A DNA stretch of 64,000 nt. Source: Nocardioides sp. Arc9.136. Lineage in GTDB: Bacteria; Actinomycetota; Actinomycetes; Propionibacteriales; Nocardioidaceae. Under the pieces are notes generated by a model. It saw only the letters and a program-made list of their open reading frames with translations. It searched no databases and was not told the DNA's origin. Of the stretch, positions 31,546 through 40,942 are shown piece after piece. The stretch is taken from contig NZ_CP113431.1 of NCBI RefSeq assembly GCF_030506255.1, forward strand, positions 3,669,001 through 3,733,000. Direction: 5' to 3'. The position numbers and the translations under genes were made by a program. The first letter of the stretch is position 1. Each line of letters opens with the position of its first letter.

Positions 31546-33693
31546 GTGAGGCAGACGACCGTGCGCGTACGACGCGTGCTCGCCGCCGCCCTGACGGCGC
31601 CCGCCCTGGTGCTGGCCGGCCTCGCCGGACCGGCCGCCCCGGCGACGGCGACGGCCGAGGACGTCGCGTTCGAGCCCGCCGGGCAGCGGATGCACCTGGT
31701 GACCCTGGCCGGGCCGGGTCTCGCCGGTCACCGCGGCGGGCTGCCCGCCCCCTGGTCGCGCGAGGCGCTGCTGCGCCAGCAGGACGCCCTCCTGGCGGCG
31801 GTGGACGCGCCGGCGCCGGCGTACCGCTGGACCACGGCGCTGAACGGCTTCGCGGTCCGGCTGGGACGGGCCCAGGTCGCTGCGCTGCGGGCCGACCCCG
31901 CCGTCGCCCTCGTCGAGCGCGACGAGGTGCGCCCGCTGGCGGGCCGGGCCGCGCGCGCGACCGCCCCGGCCGGCGGCGTCGCCCGCACGCGTGGAGGTGC
32001 CGGGGTGGTCATCGGCATGGTCGACTCCGGGCTGGCACCGGGGAGCCCGCTGTTCGCCGACGTGCCCCGCCTCGGCCGGGCACCCGAGCGGTTCGCCGGT
32101 GAGTGCGAGGCCGCCGCGGACTGGCCGAGCGAGCGGTGCAACCGCAAGGTCGTGGGCGCCCGCTGGTTCGTCCGTGGCTTCGGCGCGGACCGCCTGGCCG
32201 CAGGCGCCTCGCTGAGCCCGGTCGACGACGACGGCCACGGCACGCAGCTCGCCTCCATCGCGGCCGGCAACAGCGGCGTCACCGTGCGGGTCGGCGACCG
32301 GCGCATCGGCCGGTTCGGCGGCGTCGCTCCCCAGGCACGGCTGGCGGTCTACAAGGCCTGCTGGACCGCACCCGACCCGCGCGACGACGGCTGCGCGACC
32401 TCCGACCTCGTCACCGCGGTCGACCAGGCCGTCTCCGACGGCGTGGACGTGCTCAACGTCGCCGTCGGCGGCGGCGAGGGGTACGACGCGCTCGAGCGCG
32501 CGCTGCTCGGGGCGGCCGAGGCCGACGTCGCGGTCGTGGCCGCGGCCGGCAACGACGCCCGGAAGGCCTACGCCGGGCACCCGGGGCCGTGGGTCACCAC
32601 GGTCGGTGCCGCCGCCGGGCCCCAGCGCCTGGGCCGGGTCGCGCTGGCCGGCGGGCCCACCCTGACCGGGGCCACCTCCTCGGCCGGTGCGGTCGGCCCG
32701 GCCCGGCTGGTCCGCGGCGCCGACGTCGCCGTGCCGGGCGCCGGCCGCGAGCGCGCCCGCGTGTGCGCACCGGGCAGCCTCGACGCCGCCGCGGTCGCCG
32801 GCCGGGTCGTGGTCTGCGACCGCGGCGGCTCGGTGGCGCGCGTGGAGAAGTCGCGGGCCGTCGAGCACGCCGACGGTCGTGGCATGGTGCTGACCAACGT
32901 CCGCCCCGGCTCCACCGACGCCGACTTCCACCACGTCCCGACCGTCCACCTGGACCGGCGCAACGGACGGGTCCTGGACCGCTGGCTCGCCGGGCACCCC
33001 GCCGGGCGGGCCACGCTGCGGGCGGTCGGCACCGCGCCCGCCCCCGACCGCGTCCTGGCCTGGTCGAGCGGCGGCGACCCGTCCGGTGACCTGGTCAAGC
33101 CCGACGTCGTCGCGCCCGGCAGCGGCGTGCTCTCCGCGGTCCCGGCCGCCGGCCGCGCGGCACCGTGGGACCTCGCGGCGGGCACGTCCGCCGCGACGGC
33201 GTACACCTCCGGCGCCGCGGCGCTGCTGCGCCAGCGGCACCCCACCTGGTCGGCGACCGCCGTGCGCTCGGCGCTGGCGACGACCGCCTCCCCCGTCGCC
33301 GGCGGGGTCCTGCGCACCGGCGCGGGCCGGCTGCGTCCCGAGCGCGCCGGTCGTCCGGGACTGGTCCACCTCGTCGCGCCGGGCGACTACCGCGCCTGGC
33401 TGGACAGCGAGCTCGACGGGGACCTCAACACGCCCTCCATCCTGCTGACCGGCAGGAGCACCGCGACCCGGACCGTCACCAACGTCACCGGCCGGGCGCG
33501 CTACTTCTCCTCCTGGGCGACGGGCTTCGCCGGCCGCGTGCGGGTGCGCCCGGCCGCCGTCCGGCTCGGCCCCGGGGAGAGCGCGACCTACACCGTGTCG
33601 GTGTCGGCCGGGCCCGACGACGGGTACGTCGTGTGGCGCGGCGGGTCGGGCACGACCACGCGGGTGCCCGTGGCCGTCACCGGCCGTCGCTGA
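31546..33693 (+). CDS. Secreted S8 subtilisin-like protease with PA insert
   Basis: Predicted extracellular serine endopeptidase. The 715-aa protein has a signal peptide (RVRRVLAAALTAPALVLAGL, cleavage near ATA-TAEDV), a propeptide-like I9 domain (to about residue 140), and the S8 catalytic domain with D160 (VDSG), H231 (DGHGT), N336 (AAGND) and S548 (GTSAA). A PA domain (about 395-470; VVVCDRGGSVARVEKS) is inserted before the serine, and a C-terminal Fn3-like beta domain follows, an architecture reminiscent of plant cucumisin-type subtilases. GTG at 31546 has AAGGGG upstream; a CACAAT -10 lies at 31511. The 3' end overlaps the convergent SRPBCC gene by 17 nt. Confidence 0.93.
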   Translation: MRQTTVRVRRVLAAALTAPALVLAGLAGPAAPATATAEDVAFEPAGQRMHLVTLAGPGLAGHRGGLPAPWSREALLRQQDALLAAVDAPAPAYRWTTALNGFAVRLGRAQVAALRADPAVALVERDEVRPLAGRAARATAPAGGVARTRGGAGVVIGMVDSGLAPGSPLFADVPRLGRAPERFAGECEAAADWPSERCNRKVVGARWFVRGFGADRLAAGASLSPVDDDGHGTQLASIAAGNSGVTVRVGDRRIGRFGGVAPQARLAVYKACWTAPDPRDDGCATSDLVTAVDQAVSDGVDVLNVAVGGGEGYDALERALLGAAEADVAVVAAAGNDARKAYAGHPGPWVTTVGAAAGPQRLGRVALAGGPTLTGATSSAGAVGPARLVRGADVAVPGAGRERARVCAPGSLDAAAVAGRVVVCDRGGSVARVEKSRAVEHADGRGMVLTNVRPGSTDADFHHVPTVHLDRRNGRVLDRWLAGHPAGRATLRAVGTAPAPDRVLAWSSGGDPSGDLVKPDVVAPGSGVLSAVPAAGRAAPWDLAAGTSAATAYTSGAAALLRQRHPTWSATAVRSALATTASPVAGGVLRTGAGRLRPERAGRPGLVHLVAPGDYRAWLDSELDGDLNTPSILLTGRSTATRTVTNVTGRARYFSSWATGFAGRVRVRPAAVRLGPGESATYTVSVSAGPDDGYVVWRGGSGTTTRVPVAVTGRR

Positions 33694-34096
33694 GGCCCTC
33701 GGCCAGGGCGGTGAGCCGCGCCAGGGCGAGCGGGGCGTCCCGCGTGACCATGGGGCCGACGTCGCCGGCGCCGGGCCCGGTGACCGTGGTGGCGACCGTG
33801 ACGACCGCCCCGTCGCCCTCCGCCCGCACGACGTGGTCGATCTCGATGACCAGCTCGCCCATGGTCAGCCGGTCCAGGTAACGCCTGCCCGGCTCGACGA
33901 CCTCGAGGGTGAAGGGCGCCTCGACGCCGCCCGCGAGCGTCATCGTCCCGGCCGCACCCTCGCCGAACGTGCCCTCCAGGGCGACGGCCTCGACCGCCGG
34001 GTCCCAGGCGTGCCAGCTGCCGACATCGGCCCACAGCGTCCAGACGGCGCCAGGGCCGGCGGTGGTGGTCGTGGACTCCTCGTGCTCGAACGTCAT
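33677..34096 (-). CDS. SRPBCC-fold (START/polyketide-cyclase-like) protein
   Basis: Predicted hydrophobic-ligand binding protein. The 139-aa sequence has the usual N-terminal strand-helix (GPGAVWTLWADVGSWHAWDP), the central LEVVEPGRRYLDRL and a C-terminal helix. Ligand unknown. ATG at 34096 is chosen because TAGGTT ends 7 nt before it; the TTG at 34105 has no support. It ends inside the subtilase gene on the opposite strand, an unusual but short (17 nt) tail overlap. Confidence 0.8.
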   Translation of the reverse strand: MTFEHEESTTTTAGPGAVWTLWADVGSWHAWDPAVEAVALEGTFGEGAAGTMTLAGGVEAPFTLEVVEPGRRYLDRLTMGELVIEIDHVVRAEGDGAVVTVATTVTGPGAGDVGPMVTRDAPLALARLTALAEGLSDGR

Positions 34097-34106
34097 GCCA
34101 GGCAAC

Positions 34107-34712
34107 CTAGGGCAGGTCCCCGCCCGCGGGTCGTTGGAGCGACGCGAGGTACGCCGCCGCCTCCGCCTCCGACCAGCCGCGGGACTCGCGCAGCCCCGCG
34201 GCCATGACGGCGAGGTAGGCGTCGGCGGGGCGGGTGTGCGGCACGTGGTCGGCCCCGTGCGGGGCGGTGAAGGTCAGCAGCGGGTGGCCGTCGACCCCTC
34301 CCACCTCGACCAGGGTCTCGTAGTGGCCCGGCCCGGCCTCGTGCCGGCCGCCGTCGAGCGGGTCGAGCACCAGCTCCTCGATGGGGTCCCCGTCGGCCGG
34401 GAGGCGGTACATCTCCTGGGCCGCGATGTCGGCGAGCTGCCCGGCGGTGACCAGGTAGGCCCGGGCCGCGGTCGCCCCGGGGCGGGCGTGGTCGTAGAAC
34501 GCCACGCCGCCGCCCCACTGCGGCGACCGGCCGGCGAAGTACGTCGTGCCGGGCAGGTCGACCGGCATGCTGCGCAGCGGCGGCGAGGTGTCCCGGGCCC
34601 CCGGGTTGTGCCGGTTGCCGCCGGGAGGACAGCCGCCCTGCAGGTAGCAGGCCAGGCGGTCCGCGGCCATGTTCGACCCGTAGGAGACGTACCAGACCAG
34701 GCCCCCGGCCAC
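34107..34712 (-). CDS. GGCT/AIG2-like protein
   Basis: Small protein with an N-terminal YGSN motif (VWYVSYGSNMAADRLACYL) characteristic of gamma-glutamylcyclotransferase-like folds. The family is often annotated as histone deacetylase in Nocardioides without support. The 201-aa protein keeps the GSN loop and an acidic residue cluster (EELVLDPLDGG), but the catalytic Glu cannot be assigned by eye. GTG at 34712, 3 nt after the FHA/RDD stop, suggests that it is in the same operon. Confidence 0.7.
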   Translation of the reverse strand: MAGGLVWYVSYGSNMAADRLACYLQGGCPPGGNRHNPGARDTSPPLRSMPVDLPGTTYFAGRSPQWGGGVAFYDHARPGATAARAYLVTAGQLADIAAQEMYRLPADGDPIEELVLDPLDGGRHEAGPGHYETLVEVGGVDGHPLLTFTAPHGADHVPHTRPADAYLAVMAAGLRESRGWSEAEAAAYLASLQRPAGGDLP

Positions 34713-34715
34713 GGC

Positions 34716-36020
34716 TCAGCCCTCCCGGGCGACCGTCATGTGCCGGTCGCCGAACCGGACGAGGTCGCCCTCGAGCAACGTGGTCGCCTTGCCGGCCGCC
34801 AGCGGCCGGGAGACCCCCTGGCGCACGAGGACCGAGCCGTTGGTCGAGCCGCGGTCCATCACGACCAGGACGCCGTCCGGCGCGACCTGCACCTGGGCGT
34901 GGGTCTTGGACAGCGACATGTCGCCGGAGCGGAGCGGCACCAGGTGGCGCACCGGCTCCCCCTGCCGCGGCTCAGGTCGGCGGCCGACCAGCACGAGCCC
35001 CTCGACCACGAACGACTCGCCGCTGTCGAAGCCCACCCGCCAGCGGGCCGGACCGGTGCCGCTCGCGCGGATGACGGTCCGCTCGGCCGTCGTGTGGCTG
35101 CGCGGAGCGGCCGCGTGGGCCGGGGCGGGCGTCCCCTGGCCGATCGTGCCGGCCGACTCCGGCGTGGTCGGGGCGGGTTCGTCGACCAGCGGCGGGCCGA
35201 GCTTGCGGCGCTTGGCGCGCGGCGGCGGGGGCGGCGTGGTCGGCGTGGTCGGCGTGAGCGCTGCGGGTGCGGCCGCCGGCGTCGGCACCGGCGTCGTGGT
35301 GGTGGCCGGCGTCGTGGTGGTCGGGGGCGCGGGCGGCGGCGGCAGGGGCGGGGCGGGCGGCGGGTCCGCCCGGGGGGCCGCGGGCGGGGGCAGGACGGGT
35401 GCGGGCACCGCCGAGGGGGGCGGCGCCGCGGGGCGGGGGGCGCGCGGCGGGGCGGACGGGGTCGTGACCGCGGGCGGTGCCGGGACGAGACGCATCGCCG
35501 TCAGGTTGACGACGTGGCGCGGGGCCGCCGCGACCTCCTCGACGATGACCGGCACCGGCCGCACGTCGACGACGACGGCACGGGTGAGCCGGTCGTGCGC
35601 GCCGCGGCGCTGGCCGCTGCGGTCCATCACGGCGGTCCAGGCCAGCGTCGCGAGGCCGAACCCGAAGGTCGGCACGGCCGCCAGCCCGAGCACGAGCGAG
35701 CGCAGCATCGCGGCAGGGACGCCGATCGGCGCGCCCGTCGACTCGTGGACCACGCGCAGGCCGAGCAGCGCGCGTCCCGGCGACGTGCCGCGCAGGCCCA
35801 GGAGCAGGGAGAAGAGGAGGGACACCACGACGACGACACCGACCAGCACGCCGACCCCGGTCCAGGTCCGGCCCTCCTCGAAGAGGAACCGCCAGGCGAG
35901 GAGGCCCGCGACGGCGTACGCGCCCCACGCGATGAGCCGGTCGACGGCGAAGGCGTAGAACCGCCGGTCGAGCTCCGCCGCCGGGAAGGTGGTCGCGGCG
36001 GCGGGTGCGTCGCCGGCCAT
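34716..36020 (-). CDS. RDD membrane domain fused to a C-terminal FHA domain
   Basis: Membrane protein that can read phosphothreonine signals. The 434-aa protein has an RDD domain (residues about 15-155, three or four membrane segments, RRFYAFAVDRLIAWG and GTSPGRALLGLRVV), a 150-residue Pro/Ala/Thr-rich linker, and an FHA domain near 330-430 with conserved VGRRP, SLSKTHAQV and DRGSTNGSVLV. It is translationally coupled (1-nt overlap) to the upstream FHA protein and follows a PP2C phosphatase, so a Ser/Thr phospho-signalling role is likely. Confidence 0.88.
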   Translation of the reverse strand: MAGDAPAAATTFPAAELDRRFYAFAVDRLIAWGAYAVAGLLAWRFLFEEGRTWTGVGVLVGVVVVVSLLFSLLLGLRGTSPGRALLGLRVVHESTGAPIGVPAAMLRSLVLGLAAVPTFGFGLATLAWTAVMDRSGQRRGAHDRLTRAVVVDVRPVPVIVEEVAAAPRHVVNLTAMRLVPAPPAVTTPSAPPRAPRPAAPPPSAVPAPVLPPPAAPRADPPPAPPLPPPPAPPTTTTPATTTTPVPTPAAAPAALTPTTPTTPPPPPRAKRRKLGPPLVDEPAPTTPESAGTIGQGTPAPAHAAAPRSHTTAERTVIRASGTGPARWRVGFDSGESFVVEGLVLVGRRPEPRQGEPVRHLVPLRSGDMSLSKTHAQVQVAPDGVLVVMDRGSTNGSVLVRQGVSRPLAAGKATTLLEGDLVRFGDRHMTVAREG

Positions 36021-37294
36021 CAGGGCTTGGTGACCTGGATGGTGACGCCGTCGCCCAGGTCGATGACGGCACCGGGGATCAGCTGGACGGCGATGCCGGG
36101 CTGCAGCTCCTCGGGCCCGAGGCCGGGCTGCACCAGGACGGTGCCGTTGGTCGAGCCGAGGTCGGTCACCACGGCCAGGCCGTGGTCCGCGCCGGAGCCA
36201 GGACGCACCTCGAGGTGGGTCGAGGAGATCTCCTGCTGCGGGCTCGGCACGGTGACCAGGCGCGGCTGCTCGGTCGAGGTGAACCGGCGCGCCTCGGGCG
36301 CCCGCCCGACGAGCACGGCGCGGTCGACGTCGATCGTCTCGCCGTTGGACACCACCAGCCGGGCGACCGGGCGCGAGGTGACCGCCGGCGCCTGGGGCTG
36401 GCCGGGGATGCCCGAGTGGGGACGCTCGTACGCCGCCGGGTCGGCCGCGCCGGCCCGGGTCTCGCCGTCGTGGTCCACCACGTCGGTGGCGGCCGTGTCG
36501 GGCGCGGCCGGGGGAGCCGGCGGTGCCGGCGGCGGGCCGGGCGGCGGGGGCGGGATGTCGGGCGGCAGCACCGGCGGAGGCGGCGTCGGCGGCGCGGGGG
36601 GCGGCGGGGGAAGGGTCGGCGGCGCGGGCGGCGCGGGCGGCGCGGGCGGTGGGGGCGGCGGGGACGAGGGCGGAGCCGGGACGGGCGGGAGGGACGTCGT
36701 CGGCGGCTCGTCGTCGGTCCGGTCCGGTCCGGACCCGTGGTCGGACCCGTGGTCGGTCTCCTCGTCGGCGACCTCGCCCAGCTCGGTCTCCGGCTCCGGG
36801 CCGAACTCCGGCTCGTCGGCGACCGGCCGGGCGACCGGGCCGGCGCCGGGAGCCTCGGCCGGCTCCTGCAGCCGTGAGAGGCGGACGAGCCCGTCGGCGA
36901 CGGTGAGGTCGGGGCCGCCGGGACGCTCGTCGAGGACGACCGAGAGCGCCGAGACGGACACCCACGAGCGCTCGACCCAGGTGGTCGCCGAGGCGCCGTC
37001 GACCTCGACGGTCTCGCCGTCGGCGGCGACCGTGACCCGGACCCGCCCGCGGACGAGCAGGCGCGTCGAGCCGTCCTCGGCGGTGGTGGCCAGCACGAAC
37101 GCCGGCACCGCCCGCAACCCGTCGGACAGCAGCGCGTCCAGCAGGACGTCGGCGTCGGCCCCGTCGTCGACCAGCGGCCACAGCGCCGCCGCGCGGGCGC
37201 GCTCGGTCGGGGGCAGCAGCACGGTGGTCCGGCTGCCGAGCACCCCGAACCACTGTCCCGGCCGGTAGGACCGGGTCGTCGTCTGCTCGCTCAC
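36020..37294 (-). CDS. FHA-domain protein with proline-rich middle
   Basis: Cytoplasmic phosphothreonine-binding adaptor. The 424-aa protein has a conserved N-terminal domain (residues 1-140, [26 protein letters not shown]), an acidic then extremely proline-rich low-complexity section (about 180-300), and a C-terminal FHA domain ([29 protein letters not shown]). GTG at 37294 overlaps the PP2C stop by 4 nt; the stop overlaps the next ATG by one base. The kinase partner is not in the window. Confidence 0.88.
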   Translation of the reverse strand: MSEQTTTRSYRPGQWFGVLGSRTTVLLPPTERARAAALWPLVDDGADADVLLDALLSDGLRAVPAFVLATTAEDGSTRLLVRGRVRVTVAADGETVEVDGASATTWVERSWVSVSALSVVLDERPGGPDLTVADGLVRLSRLQEPAEAPGAGPVARPVADEPEFGPEPETELGEVADEETDHGSDHGSGPDRTDDEPPTTSLPPVPAPPSSPPPPPPAPPAPPAPPTLPPPPPAPPTPPPPVLPPDIPPPPPGPPPAPPAPPAAPDTAATDVVDHDGETRAGAADPAAYERPHSGIPGQPQAPAVTSRPVARLVVSNGETIDVDRAVLVGRAPEARRFTSTEQPRLVTVPSPQQEISSTHLEVRPGSGADHGLAVVTDLGSTNGTVLVQPGLGPEELQPGIAVQLIPGAVIDLGDGVTIQVTKP

Positions 37295-38112
37295 GGAAGG
37301 GCTCCCAGTTTCTGCTCGAGACTCACCCGTTGGGCGTCGGAGTCGTAGGAGAACTCGCTGACCAATCCCACCACATCGACGACCACGACCGTCGCGTTGT
37401 CCTTGCCGCCGGCCGCCAGCGCGGCACCGACGAGGTGGTCGGCCGCGTCGCGCGGGTCCTCGACACGGCCGAGGATCTCGGCCATGTGGTCGTCGCCGAT
37501 CATGCCGGTGACGCCGTCGGAGCAAAGCACGAGCCGCTCGACCGAGGGCAGCGGCAGGAGGAAGTAGTCGGCCTCGGCACCCTCGGGTCCGCCGAGCGCC
37601 CGGGTGATGACGTGCCGCTCGGGGTGCACCGCGGCGTCGTCCTCGGTGATCGCGCCGGCCTCGACGAGCTCCTGCACCACGCTGTGGTCGACGCTGACCT
37701 GCTCGAGCCGCGCGTCGACGTACCGGTAGATCCGCGAGTCCCCGAGGTTGGCCAGCAGCCACTTGGGCTCCCCGTCGTCCTCGACGAGCAGCGCGACCAC
37801 CGCGGTGGTCCCCGCGTGGAACCGGCTGGCGCCCCGGGCACGCTGGGCGGCGCCGTACTCGGAGATCCGGCGCTGGCAGTCGCGCAGGGTCGCCGCGATC
37901 ACCTCGGCGCCGCGGGCGGGGTCGTAGCCGGCGTCGGCCAGCCGCCCGAACTCCTCGACGACGATGGCGCTGGCGACGTCGCCCCCTTCGTGCCCGCCCA
38001 TCCCGTCGGCGACCACGAAGACCGGGGGCGCGGCGAGGAAGGCGTCCTCGTTGACCTCCCGCACCAGGCCGACGTCGGTGGCCGCCCCGTGGTGGAGCTC
38101 GACGGCCTTCAC
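37291..38112 (-). CDS. PP2C-type Ser/Thr protein phosphatase
   Basis: Metal-dependent phosphoprotein phosphatase reversing Ser/Thr kinase action. The 273-aa protein has [43 protein letters not shown] and [11 protein letters not shown], covering all PP2C metal-site motifs (PppA/PstP-like but without a membrane segment). First gene of an operon with two FHA proteins and a GGCT-like protein. GTG at 38112 is the most likely start; only 24 bp separate it from the divergent helicase-associated gene. Confidence 0.93.
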   Translation of the reverse strand: MKAVELHHGAATDVGLVREVNEDAFLAAPPVFVVADGMGGHEGGDVASAIVVEEFGRLADAGYDPARGAEVIAATLRDCQRRISEYGAAQRARGASRFHAGTTAVVALLVEDDGEPKWLLANLGDSRIYRYVDARLEQVSVDHSVVQELVEAGAITEDDAAVHPERHVITRALGGPEGAEADYFLLPLPSVERLVLCSDGVTGMIGDDHMAEILGRVEDPRDAADHLVGAALAAGGKDNATVVVVDVVGLVSEFSYDSDAQRVSLEQKLGALP

Positions 38113-38136
38113 GCGCCGCTCGGTAGCGTTGAGGGG
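38113..38136. promoter_or_regulatory. 24-bp divergent start region, PP2C versus helicase-associated gene
   Basis: The plus gene has TAGCGT (38124-38129) ending 7 nt before its ATG, so a leaderless mRNA is predicted. The promoter of the minus gene must overlap the 5' coding end of the plus gene; no clear box was found for it. Confidence 0.45.
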
Positions 38137-40401
38137 ATGTCCGGACACCGCTCGCTCGCCGACCAGCTGCGCAGCTGGTCGGACGACCGCTTGTCCCGGC
38201 TCCTGCACGAGCGTCCCGATCTCGCCACTCCCGCCCCTCATGACTCCGGCCAGCTGGCGTCCCGCGCGGCCACTCGTTCGTCCCTCGTCCGTGCGCTCGA
38301 CGACCTCACACGGCTCGAGCTCTGCGTCCTTGATGCCCTCGTCGTCGCAGGTCAAACCACACCCGAGGAACTCCTCACCCTGGTCCGGGCCAGCCCGGAG
38401 GCCACGACCGCGGCGCTCGACCGCCTGCTCGACCTGGCCCTGGCCTGGGAGTCCACGGCGGGGCTGCGCGCGCTGACGGGCGTGCCCGAGGCGATGGCGG
38501 GCGTCCGCGGCGGCGGCACCAGCGGGCTGCACCCCCGCTCCCCCGACGCCCCCGCGCCCGCCGAGGTCGAGCGGCGGATCGGCGAGCTCTCGCCGGCCGC
38601 CCGCACGCTGCTCGACGTCGTCGCCGAGCAGGGCGGCGAGGCCACGACCGGCACCTCGAGGCACCACGTGTCCGTCGCCGACGCCGCGACGCTCGCCGAG
38701 GAGCTGCTCGCACGCCGGCTGCTCGTCCCCCGCGGCGGCGGGACGGTCGTGCTGCCCGGCGAGGTGGGGCTCGCCCTCCGCGGCGGGACCACCACCCGCG
38801 AGCCGGTCGACGAGGTCCCCGAGGTCGTCACCTCCGACCGCTCGGGCACGCTCGTGGACCGGGCGGCGGCCGGCGCGGCGTTCGAGCTGGTACGCCGCGT
38901 CGAGCTCCTCCTCGACCACTGGGGAACCAGCCCGCCGACGGCGCTGCGCAGCGGGGGCCTGGGGGTGCGCGACCTCAAGGCGACCGCGGTGCTGCTGCAC
39001 CTCGACGAGCCGACCGCGGCGCTCGTCGTCGAGGTGGCGCACGCCGCCGGGCTGGTCGCGACCACCGCCGACCGCGACGGCAACCCGGCGTGGGTGCCGA
39101 CCGACCTCTTCGACACCTGGTCGGCCCAGGACCCCGCCCCGCGGTGGGCCGCCCTGGCCCGGGCCTGGCTGGACACGCCCCGCCTGCCGAGCCTCGTCGG
39201 CCAGCGCGACCCCCAGGGCAAGGCCTGGAACGCGCTGCAGCCCGAGCTGTCCTCCGCGACGGCCGCGGAGGCGCGCCGCATGACGCTCGAGGTGCTGGCC
39301 GGCCTGCCCGCGGGGCAGGTCGTCGCCAGCGGGACCGGTCCGCCCTCGGTGGTCGCGCGCGTCGGATGGCTGCGCCCGCGCCGGCCCCGCACGCGCGCCG
39401 ACCAGGTCGCGGCCGCGCTGGTCGAGGCCGCGGCGCTCGGCGTGGCGGGGCTGGGCGGCCTGGCGACGTACTCCCGGCCGCTGCTCGCGGGCGAGGACCC
39501 CACCGAGGCGCTGGCCGGTCTGCTGCCCGAGCCGGTCGACCACGTGCTGCTGCAAGCCGACCTCACCGCGGTCGCGCCCGGCCCGCTGGAGTCCGCGCTC
39601 GCGCGGCGCCTGCAGGTCGTGGCGGACGTGGAGTCGCGCGGCGGGGCGACGGTCTACCGCTTCACGCCCGGCTCGGTGCGCCGGGCGCTCGACTCGGGGT
39701 GGACGGCGGTGGAGCTGCACGACTTCGTCTCGTCGGTCTCCCGCACCCCGGTCCCCCAGCCGCTGACGTACCTCGTCGACGACACCGCGCGCACCTACGG
39801 GGCGGTCCGGGTGGGCGCGGTGGAGGCCTTCCTCCGCTCCGACGACACCTCGGCGCTGACCGAGCTCGAGCACCACCCGCGGGCCGCCGGGCTCGGGCTG
39901 CGCCGGATCGCGCCGACGGTGCTGGTCTCGACGACCCCGCTCGACGTGCTCCTCCCCCGGCTGCGCGAGCTCGGCGGAGCACCCGTCGTGGAGGCCCCGG
40001 ACGGCACCGTGCACGTCGCCCGCCCGGACGTGCTGCGCGCCCGCACCCCGAAGGACCGGCGGGTCCCGGCCCGCACCGCCGCCCGGCAGGCCGCGACCGC
40101 CTCCGCGGTCGTCACCGCGATCCGCTCCGGCGACCGCGCCGCGTCCGCACGGCCGGCCACCGCGCAGGCCGCCCAGCTGTCCCCGAGCGGCTCGCTGGCC
40201 GCGCTCCGCGGGGCCGTGGAGTCCCGCACCCCGGTGCTGATCGCCTACGTCGACAACCAGGGCACCTCCACCGAGCGGATCGTCGACCCGGTCTCCGTCG
40301 AGGGCGGCCAGCTGACCGCGCACGACCACCGCAGCGACGACCTGCGCACCTTCGCGGCCCACCGGATCACGAGCGTCCGGCCCGTTGAGCCGTCTCCGTA
40401 G
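38137..40401 (+). CDS. Helicase-associated domain protein (XPB/Ssl2-like partner, WYL-like C-terminus)
   Basis: Large cytoplasmic protein of a family found next to bacterial XPB helicases. The 754-aa protein has winged-helix-like repeats in the N-terminal half (residues about 20-330), the helicase XPB/Ssl2 associated domain in the middle (about 430-650; [19 protein letters not shown], then [19 protein letters not shown]) and a short WYL-like end ([20 protein letters not shown]). It has no ATPase motifs of its own. It is followed by a CGNR gene and the XPB helicase itself, so a shared DNA-repair role is likely. Confidence 0.85.
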   Translation: MSGHRSLADQLRSWSDDRLSRLLHERPDLATPAPHDSGQLASRAATRSSLVRALDDLTRLELCVLDALVVAGQTTPEELLTLVRASPEATTAALDRLLDLALAWESTAGLRALTGVPEAMAGVRGGGTSGLHPRSPDAPAPAEVERRIGELSPAARTLLDVVAEQGGEATTGTSRHHVSVADAATLAEELLARRLLVPRGGGTVVLPGEVGLALRGGTTTREPVDEVPEVVTSDRSGTLVDRAAAGAAFELVRRVELLLDHWGTSPPTALRSGGLGVRDLKATAVLLHLDEPTAALVVEVAHAAGLVATTADRDGNPAWVPTDLFDTWSAQDPAPRWAALARAWLDTPRLPSLVGQRDPQGKAWNALQPELSSATAAEARRMTLEVLAGLPAGQVVASGTGPPSVVARVGWLRPRRPRTRADQVAAALVEAAALGVAGLGGLATYSRPLLAGEDPTEALAGLLPEPVDHVLLQADLTAVAPGPLESALARRLQVVADVESRGGATVYRFTPGSVRRALDSGWTAVELHDFVSSVSRTPVPQPLTYLVDDTARTYGAVRVGAVEAFLRSDDTSALTELEHHPRAAGLGLRRIAPTVLVSTTPLDVLLPRLRELGGAPVVEAPDGTVHVARPDVLRARTPKDRRVPARTAARQAATASAVVTAIRSGDRAASARPATAQAAQLSPSGSLAALRGAVESRTPVLIAYVDNQGTSTERIVDPVSVEGGQLTAHDHRSDDLRTFAAHRITSVRPVEPSP

Positions 40402-40410
40402 ACTCCGCGG

Positions 40411-40935
40411 GTGGACTTCATCCGGTACGCCGAGCAGTCGGCAGCGCTGCTCAACGCGGACCTCGTCGACGTCGACGCGCTCGTCGCGCACCTCGCGGAC
40501 CGGCCCTGGCTTCAGGAGCGCGCGACCGACCGCGACTGCATGCTGCTGCGGCGGCACCAGCGCGACCTGCGCCCGGTCTTCGAGGCCTCCGCGGCCCGCG
40601 ACGTCGCCGCGGTCGTCGACGGCCTCAACGAATTGATGGCCCGGCACCCGGTCAGCCCGCGCATCTCCGGGCACGACGGCCGCCTGCACGTCCACGTCGC
40701 CAGCCGCACCGCCTCGGTGGCCGAGCTGCTCGTCGGCGAGTCGCTCCTCGGGCTGATGACGCTCGTGTGCGACCTCGGTCCGACCCGGCTCGGCGTCTGC
40801 GCGGCCGACCGGTGCCACCAGGTGTACGTCGACACCTCCCCCAACCAGTCGCGCCGCTACTGCTCGGACCGCTGCTCCTCGCGGGCCAACGTGGCGGCGT
40901 ACCGCGCCCGGCAGAAGGCGGTCCTCCCCGCGTGA
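40411..40935 (+). CDS. CGNR zinc-finger (ABATE) protein
   Basis: Putative nucleic-acid-binding regulator. The 174-aa protein has an N-terminal helical ABATE-type stress domain and a C-terminal CGNR-type zinc finger with four cysteines (CAADRC-HQVYVD, then RYCSDRCSSRANVAAYRAR). GTG at 40411 follows TAGACT by 6 nt; that box overlaps the stop codon of the upstream gene. It lies between the two halves of the XPB module, 7 nt before the helicase, so it is probably co-transcribed with it. Confidence 0.85.
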   Translation: MDFIRYAEQSAALLNADLVDVDALVAHLADRPWLQERATDRDCMLLRRHQRDLRPVFEASAARDVAAVVDGLNELMARHPVSPRISGHDGRLHVHVASRTASVAELLVGESLLGLMTLVCDLGPTRLGVCAADRCHQVYVDTSPNQSRRYCSDRCSSRANVAAYRARQKAVLPA

Positions 40936-40942
40936 GCACCCG

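Noticed and set aside
35220..36700. GC-rich DNA repeats in the Pro-rich parts of the FHA genes
   Set aside because: They encode proline/alanine/threonine linkers and are codon-level low complexity, not separate repeat elements.
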